This document shows positions 29,969 through 36,620 of a stretch of 55,685 nt of DNA, in pieces. The DNA is from Gammaproteobacteria bacterium. GTDB taxonomy: Bacteria; Pseudomonadota; Gammaproteobacteria; Chromatiales; Chromatiaceae. Location of the stretch: the NCBI GenBank assembly GCA_009928645.1, contig SACH01000014.1:1-55685 (forward strand), in the 5' to 3' direction. The translations under genes and the position numbers were made by a program. Position 1 is the stretch's first letter. The number at the start of each line of letters is the position of its first letter. The notes beneath the pieces were generated by a model, which was given only the letters and a program-made list of their open reading frames with translations, was not told the origin of the DNA and made no database searches.

Positions 29969-30436
29969 CTATGCCGTCGGTGTCACCCAGCGATCGGCGG
30001 CGGCAGTATCGGTGTCGCGCGCCCCCACCCAGCGTTCGCCTGTCGGGGTGATCTCCTTTTTCCAGAAGGGGGCGCGGGTCTTAAGATAATCGATGAGGAA
30101 TTCGCAGGCACGAAAGGCCGGTCCGCGGTGGCTGGCGGCGACGGCGACCAGCACGATGGGGTCCTGAGGCTCCAGGCTGCCGATGCGATGCAGGATGCGG
30201 ATGGCCAGCAAGGGCCAGCGCCGGGCGGCCTCCGCGGCGATGGCGGCCAGGGCCTTCTCGGTCATGCCGGGGTAGTGTTCAAGGACCAGGCGGCTGACCG
30301 TGGCATCCTCATTGAAGTCGCGCATCAGGCCGATGAAACTGACTAGGGCCCCCACCCGGGGCTGTCCTTGCCACAGGGATGCCTGTTCCTTGAGAGGTTC
30401 CAGGGGTTCGGCCTGAACGCGGATGTCCACCACCAT
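29969..30436 (-). CDS. moaE: Molybdopterin synthase catalytic subunit MoaE
   Basis: MoaE, with the sulfur carrier MoaD, converts cyclic pyranopterin monophosphate to molybdopterin. The 155-residue product contains GALVSFIGLMRDFN, LEHYPGMTEK, HRIGSLEP and the catalytic-lysine region FWKKEITPTGERWV. All are family hallmarks. MoaD is not encoded nearby. The ykgJ-like gene ends 11 nt before this start on the same strand, indicating an operon. The frame is open for 81 more codons upstream, but these overlap ykgJ and lack family similarity, so the ATG at 30436 is preferred. Confidence 0.95.
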   Translation of the reverse strand: MVVDIRVQAEPLEPLKEQASLWQGQPRVGALVSFIGLMRDFNEDATVSRLVLEHYPGMTEKALAAIAAEAARRWPLLAIRILHRIGSLEPQDPIVLVAVAASHRGPAFRACEFLIDYLKTRAPFWKKEITPTGERWVGARDTDTAAADRWVTPTA

Positions 30437-30447
30437 CGCCTTGTTAC

Positions 30448-30762
30448 TCAGGCGGTTTGTTCCACGGGCACCAGCGGGGGGAGGGGCTCGGGTGGGGCGA
30501 CTTCCTGGGATTGGGGGGAGGGAACGAAGCTGAATCCGCAGACCTCGGCTGTCAGATTCTCCGCGGAAGTACGTGGATATTTCCGGCAGCTCGGGGGACG
30601 AAAGTGATAGATGGCGCAGGTGCTGAGGCCTTCGGCATCGAAGCGCAGAAAGGGGCAGGGATAGGGGAGCTTGCAGCACTCACCGCAGCGGTTACAGCTA
30701 CCGACGCGGTTGTCCGCGACCGGCAGGAGCGAAGTCGCGAGGCGCTTTAGTTTCTTCTTCAT
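30448..30762 (-). CDS. YkgJ-family cysteine-cluster protein
   Basis: The 104-residue product has the CxxCGxCC core (CNRCGECCKLPYPCPFL) with later cysteines (CAIYHFRPPSCRKYPRT), the pattern of the YkgJ / CxxCxxCC family thought to bind zinc or an iron-sulfur cluster. The function of the family is unsettled. The C-terminus is Pro/Val-rich and variable. It lies just upstream of moaE. Whether it contributes to molybdenum-cofactor work is only suggested by the gene order. Confidence 0.87.
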   Translation of the reverse strand: MKKKLKRLATSLLPVADNRVGSCNRCGECCKLPYPCPFLRFDAEGLSTCAIYHFRPPSCRKYPRTSAENLTAEVCGFSFVPSPQSQEVAPPEPLPPLVPVEQTA

Positions 30763-30823
30763 GACCTGAGACTTAGCGGGAAAGGGGAATAGAGCCTGAC
30801 CGAACCGAAGCGAGAGCGGCCAA

Positions 30824-30842
30824 CCTGGCTGGGGAAGCCAGG
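30824..30842 (-). terminator. Candidate hairpin after nrdG
   Basis: A perfect 7-bp stem (CCTGGCT/AGCCAGG) with a 5-nt loop lies 23 nt past the nrdG stop. It has no U-tract in either direction, so termination would need Rho or be weak. Confidence 0.35.
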
Positions 30843-30864
30843 CACTCAGAAAATGCGATTCATG

Positions 30865-31614
30865 CTACCGCAACTCGAAGTGATGGAACAGGGTTTGTCC
30901 CAAGTGCGCATAGGTTCGGGCCTGGAAGTCTGCCGGCGGTACCGGGATGGCGCGCCGCGTCAGGGGGGTTCCCAGCGGACCACTCCTGTCGCGGATGATC
31001 TGGAGGGCGTAGTGCTGCACCCCGGCCGTCGCGAGCCGGTACATCAGGGTCGTCACCTGAAAATGAAAGTGCCCGTCACCGTCATCACCTGGGTTGCTAT
31101 GACCCTCGCGGAAGGTCTCGCCGGGTGGGACCAGGGTGGTCCTGACCTCCAGGGGGATGCCGCTGGCCAGCAGGAGGTGGAGACTTCGCCAGGCCCGTTC
31201 CCCGGCGTCCGGCGCGCCGGTCAGGGCCCGGTAGTCCTCCGGCAAGGCCTTGATGTCGAGACCCACCCAGTCCAGTCGTGGCAGCAGCGCGCTCAGGCGT
31301 CGGGGATGGATGCCGGCCGTGTGCAGGCCGATCCGGAAACCCAGTGACCGGACCTCGTCCATGGCCTCGCCCAAGGCCCACTGAAGGGTGGGTTCGCCAC
31401 CGCTGAAGACCACCGCGTCCAGCAAGCCCTGGCGGCGGCGAAGAAAGTCCATGACCTGGGGCCAGGGCAGGGGGTGCTGGCTCCGGGGGGCGAGCAGGTC
31501 CGGGTTGTGACAGTAGCCGCAGCGCCAGGGGCAGCCCTGGCAGAAGACCACCGTCGCCAGTTCTCCCGGATAATCGATGCTGGTCAGAGGGGTAAGACCG
31601 CCAACCTGGAGCAT
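30865..31614 (-). CDS. nrdG: Anaerobic ribonucleotide reductase activating enzyme NrdG
   Basis: NrdG is a radical-SAM activase that installs the glycyl radical on the anaerobic (class III) ribonucleotide reductase. The radical-SAM cluster motif C28-x3-C32-x2-C35 lies in CQGCPWRCGYC, followed by the VVFSGGEPTLQ motif. The 249-residue length and the sequence GLTPLTSIDYPGELATVVF are typical of the bacterial NrdG-like group that pairs with NrdD. Here the residue to be activated lies in a separate small protein encoded 444 nt upstream, so NrdG's direct target may be that polypeptide (see the glycyl-radical-domain gene). Confidence 0.92.
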   Translation of the reverse strand: MLQVGGLTPLTSIDYPGELATVVFCQGCPWRCGYCHNPDLLAPRSQHPLPWPQVMDFLRRRQGLLDAVVFSGGEPTLQWALGEAMDEVRSLGFRIGLHTAGIHPRRLSALLPRLDWVGLDIKALPEDYRALTGAPDAGERAWRSLHLLLASGIPLEVRTTLVPPGETFREGHSNPGDDGDGHFHFQVTTLMYRLATAGVQHYALQIIRDRSGPLGTPLTRRAIPVPPADFQARTYAHLGQTLFHHFELR

Positions 31615-31645
31615 GAGCTATACCTGTACACCCCCCTGCTTACAG

Positions 31646-31731
31646 GCTGGCATGGTCCCCGGGCTGGCATGATCCCTGATCTGGCATGGCCCCTGGGTTG
31701 GGCTGGCACCTGGGCTGGGATAGGTTGCGCA
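31646..31731. repeat. Degenerate GGCTGGCATG-type direct repeats
   Basis: Four to five imperfect units of about 14-20 nt (GCTGGCATGGTCCCC, GCTGGCATGATCCC, TCTGGCATGGCCCC, GGCTGGCACC) lie just upstream of nrdG. They contain no gene. Together with the inverted repeat at 31766-31936 they make up most of the 444-nt gap 31615-32058. Confidence 0.6.
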
Positions 31732-31765
31732 AACCGATGTTTTTCTTTCTCCCTTCCCCCTGGCG

Positions 31766-31936
31766 CTGTCTATGGGACACACTGGACACGGCGCTACGGA
31801 AAAATGCTCGGCTCCCATTTGTAAGGCTCTGTTTTTTCATTCCAGGTTGTCGCGAAAATATAGAGGCCATGAACGAAGAAACAATGACTTGCGTGTCAGT
31901 TGCGGCGCTACCGTGTCCAGTATGGGTAATAGACAG
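31766..31936. repeat. Inverted repeat element between the glycyl-radical gene and nrdG
   Basis: Two 26-nt arms (31766-31791 and 31911-31936) are imperfect inverted repeats: CTGTCTAT at the outer end and CTGGACACGG at the inner end match exactly, with a divergent 8-nt middle. The 119 nt between them is AT-richer than the surroundings and has no supported gene. This resembles a MITE-like insertion with terminal inverted repeats, although no target-site duplication is evident. Confidence 0.45.
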
Positions 31937-32058
31937 CCCCTGGCGGGGGAGGACTGGGGAGAGGGGGTCCAAAGGGTCAAGCAAGGGTTCCTCCGGATCG
32001 GATCGGTCTGGACCGAAGCTGGGCGGGTCCGAGGGGGATGGCGATGGACAGGGGGCCT

Positions 32059-32262
32059 CTAGCATCGCTCCGGGGCCTGGTCGCGCCCTGGTTCGACGAA
32101 GTAACGCCGTTCCTGGTGTTCGGCCCTTTTGCCGGCATTGAAGGCGCTCACCGGACGGTGATAGCCCATGACCCGGGTCCAGACCTCGCACCGGGTGCGT
32201 TCTTCGTCCCGCAGTGGGAAGGGGATAGTGGCGGGCGTGGCTGATGGGGATGGGTATGACAT
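32059..32262 (-). CDS. Separate glycyl-radical domain of anaerobic ribonucleotide reductase
   Basis: The 67-residue product carries what is normally the C-terminal end of NrdD: RTRCEVWTRVMGYHRPVSA (22-40) and FNAGKRAEHQERRYF. The glycine of RVMGY (Gly33) is the expected glycyl-radical site. The large NrdD frame ends upstream without this segment. The small frame is in register with nrdD: a TGA (32308-32310) and ten codons separate them from the first ATG (32277). I prefer the ATG at 32262 because GGAG stands nine bases before it. It could act in trans, as YfiD/GrcA does for pyruvate formate-lyase; readthrough of the TGA is an alternative. Confidence 0.8.
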   Translation of the reverse strand: MSYPSPSATPATIPFPLRDEERTRCEVWTRVMGYHRPVSAFNAGKRAEHQERRYFVEPGRDQAPERC

Positions 32263-32307
32263 GGCAGGGATCTCCATTGGTTTCTCGGGGGATGGCGACA
32301 GGGTCGG

Positions 32308-34611
32308 TCAGGCGGCTTGCGCACTGGGCTGATTCCGGATCGGGACCTGGACCGGAGGCAGTACCTGGACTGGAATCTGCCCGGGGACCGGGGTCTGATG
32401 CGGGACCTGGGCCGGAATCTGGTCCGGAACCGGGGGGTGGTCCGGGTGCTGGCCCCTGATCGGTGGCAAATCCCGGACTCCGGTATGGTCTGGGGCCTTG
32501 CCTCGGAACTTGGCGCGAGAGAGGCCTGCGCTTGCATCCGTTATGGTGAGTGAAGCGTTGCCATGACCCTTTGTCTGGTCGGTGGCTCGGGGCTGGCCAG
32601 GGCGCCGGGCCAGGAGTTCCTCGTCACAGCGCGGGCAGAATTCATGCTCCCCGGCCAGATAGCCGTGGCGGGGGCAGATGGAAAAGCGGGGGGTGATGGT
32701 GAGGTAAGGAAGGCGGAAGCGGCTCAGGGCGCGCCGCACCAGGCGCTTGCAGGCCTCGGCGCTGGAGAGTTGCTCGCTCATGTAAAGGTGCAGGACGGTG
32801 CCGCCGGTATAGCGGGCCTGAAGCTTCTCCTGCATCTCCAGGGCCAGGAAGGGGTCGTCGGTGAAGCCCACCGGCAGTTGGGTGGAGTTGGTGTAGTAGG
32901 GCGCTGCGGGAGTGCCGGCTTGCAGGATGCCGGGAAAGCGTTTGCGGTCCTCGCGGGCGAAGCGGTAGGTCGCCCCCTCCGCCGGCGTCGCCTCCAGGTT
33001 GTAAAGATGGCCGGTCTCCTCCTGGATGGCCACCAGGCTTCCCCGCAGGTGGTCGAGACAACGCAGGGCCAGGGCCTGACCCGCCGGCGTGGTGATGTCC
33101 TCCCGGTCGGCGGTGAAGTTACGGATCATCTCGTTGAGGCCGTTGACGCCAATGGTGGAGAAGTGGTTGCGTAGGGTGCCGAGGAAGCGCCGGGTGTAGG
33201 GGAAGAGGCCGTCGTTCATGTGGCGCTGGATCACCTTGCGCTTGATCTCTAGGCTGTCCCGGGCCAGGTCGGTCAGACGATCCAGGTCGGCCAGCAGGCC
33301 GGCCTCGTCGCCGGGGTGGAGGAAGCCCAGGCGGGCGCAGTTGATCGTCACCACCCCCAGGGAGCCGGTCTGCTCGGCGGAGCCGAAGAGGCCGTTGCCG
33401 CGCTTGAGCAGTTCCCGCAGGTCGAGCTGTAGCCGGCAGCACATGGAGCGCACCTGGTGGGGCTGGAGCTCGGAGTTGATGAAGTTCTGGAAATAGGGCA
33501 GACCGTACTTGGCCGTCATGGCGAAGAGGCGCTCGGCGTTGGCGCTGTCCCAGGGGAAGTCCGCTGTCATGTTGTAGGTGGGGATGGGGAAGGTGAAGAT
33601 GCGGCCCTTGGCGTCCCCCGCGGTCATGACCTCGATATAGGCGCGGTTGATGAGGTCCATTTCCACCTGGAGCTCGCCGTAGCTGAAGGGCTGTTCCTCC
33701 CCGGCGATGACCGGGACCTGGTCGCGCAGGTCCTCCGGGCAGACCCAGTCGAAGGTCAGGTTGGTGAAGGGGGTCTGGCAGCCCCAGCGGGAGGGGACGT
33801 TGAGGTTGTAGATCAGTTCCTGGATGGCCTGACGTACCTGGGGATAGCTCAGCCCGTCGCGGCGCACGAAGGGCGCCAGGTAGGTATCGAAGCTGGAAAA
33901 GGCCTGGGCGCCGGCCCATTCGTTTTGCAGGGTGCCGAGGAAGTTGACGATCTGGCCGATGGCGGAGGACAGGTGCCGGGGCGGGCTGGATTCCACCTTG
34001 CCGGGGACACCGTTGAAGCCTTCCCGTAGCAGGGTGCGCAGGGACCAGCCGGCGCAATAGCCCGCCAGCATGTCCAGGTCGTGGATGTGGAGGTCCCCCT
34101 CGCGGTGGGCGGCGCCGATCTCGGGGGGATAGACGTGGGACAGCCAGTAGTTGGCGATCATCTTCCCCGAGGTGTTGAGGATGAGACCGCCCAGGGACCA
34201 CCCCTGGTTGGCGTTGGCGGCCACCCGCCAGTCGGAGCGGTCCAGATATTCGTCGATGCTGGCGGCGGCGTCCACCAGGGTGCGGCGGTTCGCGCGCAGC
34301 GAGCGGTGCTGCTCCCGGTAGCGGATATAGGCGCGCGCGGTCTCAAAGTGGTCGGCGGCGATCAGGGTCTGTTCCACCAAGTCCTGGATGCCCTCCACCT
34401 CCGGCGGGCCACCCTGGTCGTAACGATGGCTGAGGATCTTGACCACCTGGACGGTCAGTCGTTGCGCCTCCGCCGCCGGAAATTCGCCGCTGGCGTGCCC
34501 GGCCCGCTCGATGGCCGAGCGGATCTTGGCGGCGTCGAAGGCAACCACCTGACCGTCGCGCTTGCAGATCCGGGTCGGGAGGGTAGCGGGGCGCTCCAAG
34601 GGAGTAAGCAC
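32308..34611 (-). CDS. nrdD: Anaerobic ribonucleoside-triphosphate reductase large polypeptide
   Basis: NrdD reduces ribonucleoside triphosphates to deoxy forms without oxygen. The 767-residue frame begins with an ATP-cone (about 10-100: RICKRDGQVVAFDAAKIRSA), then the ten-stranded barrel with MCCRLQLDLRELL and GSLGVVTINCARLGF. The zinc site is at C646 (CPRHGYLAGEHEFCPRC). The glycyl-radical segment that should follow within about 30 residues is missing. Instead there are about 100 low-complexity residues, ending in a Pro/Gln/Val repeat, and a TGA. The radical segment is encoded next door. The start is GTG with AGAGG upstream; FNR and NrdR sites precede it. Confidence 0.93.
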   Translation of the reverse strand: MLTPLERPATLPTRICKRDGQVVAFDAAKIRSAIERAGHASGEFPAAEAQRLTVQVVKILSHRYDQGGPPEVEGIQDLVEQTLIAADHFETARAYIRYREQHRSLRANRRTLVDAAASIDEYLDRSDWRVAANANQGWSLGGLILNTSGKMIANYWLSHVYPPEIGAAHREGDLHIHDLDMLAGYCAGWSLRTLLREGFNGVPGKVESSPPRHLSSAIGQIVNFLGTLQNEWAGAQAFSSFDTYLAPFVRRDGLSYPQVRQAIQELIYNLNVPSRWGCQTPFTNLTFDWVCPEDLRDQVPVIAGEEQPFSYGELQVEMDLINRAYIEVMTAGDAKGRIFTFPIPTYNMTADFPWDSANAERLFAMTAKYGLPYFQNFINSELQPHQVRSMCCRLQLDLRELLKRGNGLFGSAEQTGSLGVVTINCARLGFLHPGDEAGLLADLDRLTDLARDSLEIKRKVIQRHMNDGLFPYTRRFLGTLRNHFSTIGVNGLNEMIRNFTADREDITTPAGQALALRCLDHLRGSLVAIQEETGHLYNLEATPAEGATYRFAREDRKRFPGILQAGTPAAPYYTNSTQLPVGFTDDPFLALEMQEKLQARYTGGTVLHLYMSEQLSSAEACKRLVRRALSRFRLPYLTITPRFSICPRHGYLAGEHEFCPRCDEELLARRPGQPRATDQTKGHGNASLTITDASAGLSRAKFRGKAPDHTGVRDLPPIRGQHPDHPPVPDQIPAQVPHQTPVPGQIPVQVLPPVQVPIRNQPSAQAA

Positions 34612-34627
34612 GGGTTGTTGCCTCTTA

Positions 34628-34643
34628 GCACAATATGTAGTGG
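34628..34643 (-). promoter_or_regulatory. NrdR box 1 (promoter-proximal)
   Basis: GCACAATATGTAGTGG fits the NrdR consensus aCACwATATaTwGTGt with one core mismatch and two at the ends. It covers the predicted transcription start of nrdD. NrdR is the universal ATP/dATP-sensing repressor of bacterial ribonucleotide reductase genes. Confidence 0.75.
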
Positions 34644-34648
34644 TACTG

Positions 34649-34654
34649 ATTATA
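34649..34654 (-). promoter_or_regulatory. nrdD -10 element
   Basis: On the minus strand this reads TATAAT exactly. It lies between the two NrdR boxes, predicting transcription start near 34642 and a leader of about 31 nt. Confidence 0.7.
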
Positions 34655-34658
34655 GAAG

Positions 34659-34674
34659 ACCCAACATGTTGTGC
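34659..34674 (-). promoter_or_regulatory. NrdR box 2 (distal)
   Basis: ACCCAACATGTTGTGC is a weaker match to the NrdR consensus, retaining the GTG half and the central AT pattern. It lies 31 bp from box 1 start to start, three helical turns, the spacing typical of paired NrdR boxes. Confidence 0.65.
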
Positions 34675-34675
34675 T

Positions 34676-34689
34676 TTGACTCAGGTCAA
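34676..34689. promoter_or_regulatory. FNR/ANR-type binding site
   Basis: TTGACTCAGGTCAA is a perfect TTGAC-N4-GTCAA palindrome, one base off per half-site from the FNR consensus TTGAT-N4-ATCAA. Its centre is about 41 bp upstream of the predicted start, the class II activator position. Anaerobic activation of nrdD is the obvious reading. Confidence 0.65.
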
Positions 34690-34875
34690 GCTGGTTTAGG
34701 GGTGGCACGGAATCCTCGGCATGGAAAAAATCGCGGCCCCTTGCCATGTATGCCAGTAACTATCTGGTTCGGTTTCACGCTCCGCTTCCTCGACCAGCCG
34801 GGCCAAACGGAATCAGATACGGTTCGGGTATTTATACCCAGCACAAATCACGTTTCGGTGTAGTTCTGGTTTTCC

Positions 34876-34975
34876 GGGTCGGGTGGCCTCTGGCGGGGGA
34901 CGCCGTGAATCCGTCCCTGGAGGCTTGACAACCGCATCCCTGCGGTTGACACCCCCGCCAGAGGCCACCCGACCC
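34876..34975. repeat. 100-nt palindromic repeat element
   Basis: A perfect 24-bp inverted repeat (34876-34899 and 34952-34975) encloses 52 nt that contain a second perfect 7-bp hairpin, AACCGCA/TGCGGTT (34930-34947). The overall form, a nested hairpin with GTGAATCCGTCCCTGGAGGC in the loop, is like dispersed extragenic palindromes. It occupies the divergent gap nrdD-VWA gene (34612-35094); the rest of that gap holds the nrdD control sites and the AT-rich stretch near 35014. Confidence 0.85.
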
Positions 34976-35013
34976 TCCCTTATCCGCCTGACCTACAATT
35001 GCAATGAGATGGG

Positions 35014-35019
35014 TATAAT
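35014..35019 (+). promoter_or_regulatory. Candidate -10 for the VWA-dnaJ-topB genes
   Basis: TATAAT lies 76 nt upstream of the VWA gene. The best -35 candidate (CTGACC, 34988) is 20 nt away, longer than ideal, so this is tentative. Confidence 0.35.
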
Positions 35020-35094
35020 CCCAGTCCCCTCTTAGTTGTCTAGTTATCCCCTTGGGCGCGAACCGCCGCGCAACACACCTGGACACCATGACCG

Positions 35095-35805
35095 ATGACT
35101 AACGACCGTCAGGACCTGGGGCCTACCGCCAACGCGGGGGCGGTCGCCGCCTTTTTGCACCAGCTCCAGGCCGTCCCTTCCCCGGCCAGCGGCCCCCGGG
35201 GGCGTCTGATCTTCGCCCTGGACGCCACCGCCAGCCGCGAGCCCAGTTGGGACCAGGCCATGGCCATCCAGGCCGCCATGTTCAGCGAGACCGCCGGTCT
35301 GGGCGGGCTGTCGGTGCAGTTGTGCCATTACGGGGGCTTTCATGAATTCTCCGCCTCGCCCTGGTGCCATCAGTCCCCGGAATTGCTGGCGCGCATGACC
35401 CGGGTGCGCTGCCTGGCGGGTCTGACCCAGATCGGGCGGGTCCTGGAGCACGCCCTCGCCGAAACCCGGCGGACCCGGGTCAATGCCCTGGTCCTTATCG
35501 GCGACGCCCTGGAGGAGGAGCCGGGGCCCCTGCGAGACCTGGCTGGCCAGCTCGGGCTGCTGGGGTTGCCGGCCTTCGTCTTCCAGGAGGGGCGCGATCC
35601 CCAGGCAGAGGAGACCCTGCGCGCCATCGCCCGGCTCAGCGGGGGCGCCTGGAGCCCCTTCGATAGCCACAGTCCCGAGGTGTTGCGGGACCTGTTGAGC
35701 GCCGTGGCGGTCTTCGCCGCCGGCGGCCGCCCCGCCCTGGAAGACCTGGCCCGGCGGCGTGGCGGGGCGATCCTGCGGCTCACCCAGGAGCTGGGACGGG
35801 GTTAG
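35095..35805 (+). CDS. VWA-like domain protein
   Basis: The 236-residue product looks like a von Willebrand factor A domain: LIFALDATASREPSWD (about 38-53) has the MIDAS-type D-x-T-x-S pattern, followed by alternating helices and strands including VNALVLIGDALEEEPG. Such domains bind partners through a metal ion. No signal peptide is seen, so it is cytoplasmic. It is followed after 3 nt by a membrane DnaJ protein, which suggests the two act together. The substrate or complex is unknown. Confidence 0.75.
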   Translation: MTNDRQDLGPTANAGAVAAFLHQLQAVPSPASGPRGRLIFALDATASREPSWDQAMAIQAAMFSETAGLGGLSVQLCHYGGFHEFSASPWCHQSPELLARMTRVRCLAGLTQIGRVLEHALAETRRTRVNALVLIGDALEEEPGPLRDLAGQLGLLGLPAFVFQEGRDPQAEETLRAIARLSGGAWSPFDSHSPEVLRDLLSAVAVFAAGGRPALEDLARRRGGAILRLTQELGRG

Positions 35806-35808
35806 CCC

Positions 35809-36609
35809 ATGGCGGGACGTCTACTCCTCCTCCTGCTGGCCATCCTCGGCCTGTTCTGGTTTCTGCGCTGGTTTCGCCGGAGCCCCAGCCACCTGGTGGC
35901 CCGGCGCCTGCGCCAGTCCGCGCTGTGGGGCGGCATTGGCCTGGTGTTTTTCCTCGCCCTGACCGGGCGCCTCAATCCCCTCTTTGCCGCCGTCGCCGCG
36001 GCCATTCCGGTGGTGATGCGCGGGGTCAACCTGCTGCTCATGCTCCCGGCCATCCGCCAGGCCCTGCGTAACCTAGGCCTGGGGGGGCTCGCCGGTGGCG
36101 CGGGCGCTGCCCCGGGTGGGGCCCTGGGTGGGGTCGGGGGTGGCCAGCAATCGTCCATCCGCACCCGCTTTCTGGAAATGACCCTGGATCATGCCAGTGG
36201 CGATCTAGAGGGTCTGGTGCTGGAGGGGGAGGCCCAGGGGCAGCGCCTCTCCGCCCTGGGTCTCGACCAGTTGCTTCGCCTCCTGGAGCTTTATCGCCGG
36301 GAGGACGCGCAGTCGGCGGCCCTGCTGGAGGCCTATCTGGAGCGTACCCAGGGCACAGCCTGGCGCCAGTCGGATGCTGGTCAAACGGGCTCGGATGGGC
36401 GGCGGGAGGGCGCTCAGGCCCCGTCCGGCGGGGGCGTCATGAACCGGGAGGAGGCCCTGGCCGTCCTGGGGCTGGCCCCGGGGGCGGACGATGCGACCAT
36501 CCGCGATGCCCACCGCCGGTTGATGCAGCGGCTGCATCCTGACCGGGGGGGCTCCGACTACCTGGCCGCCAAGCTCAACGAGGCCAAGCGCGTCCTGCTC
36601 GGCGACTGA
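35809..36609 (+). CDS. Membrane-anchored protein with C-terminal J domain
   Basis: The 266-residue product has one or two N-terminal membrane helices ([15 protein letters not shown] at about 4-18 and a second near residue 42-60), a hydrophobic middle section and a J domain at the C-terminus (about 210-266, [20 protein letters not shown], with HPD at about 243). J domains stimulate Hsp70 (DnaK) ATPase. A C-terminal J domain on a membrane anchor recalls the mitochondrial import motor protein Pam18/TIM14 and bacterial DjlA-like proteins. It begins 3 nt after the VWA gene and ends 11 nt before topB. Confidence 0.85.
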   Translation: MAGRLLLLLLAILGLFWFLRWFRRSPSHLVARRLRQSALWGGIGLVFFLALTGRLNPLFAAVAAAIPVVMRGVNLLLMLPAIRQALRNLGLGGLAGGAGAAPGGALGGVGGGQQSSIRTRFLEMTLDHASGDLEGLVLEGEAQGQRLSALGLDQLLRLLELYRREDAQSAALLEAYLERTQGTAWRQSDAGQTGSDGRREGAQAPSGGGVMNREEALAVLGLAPGADDATIRDAHRRLMQRLHPDRGGSDYLAAKLNEAKRVLLGD

Positions 36610-36620
36610 ACCCGGCCGCC

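Noticed and set aside
31640..32191. 183-codon minus-strand frame in the gap before nrdG
   Set aside because: It overlaps the glycyl-radical-domain gene, is Pro/Ser-rich and covers repeats; there is no family similarity or ribosome-binding site.
32308..32310. Selenocysteine insertion at the in-frame UGA after nrdD
   Set aside because: The flanking residues are low-complexity, no selenocysteine would be expected there, and the downstream frame has its own start and ribosome-binding site. I see no evident SECIS hairpin, but readthrough is kept as an alternative in the finding.
35088..35102. Four-codon open frame (ATG ACC GAT GAC TAA) overlapping the VWA start
   Set aside because: Too short to support as a regulatory leader; the overlap is likely coincidental.
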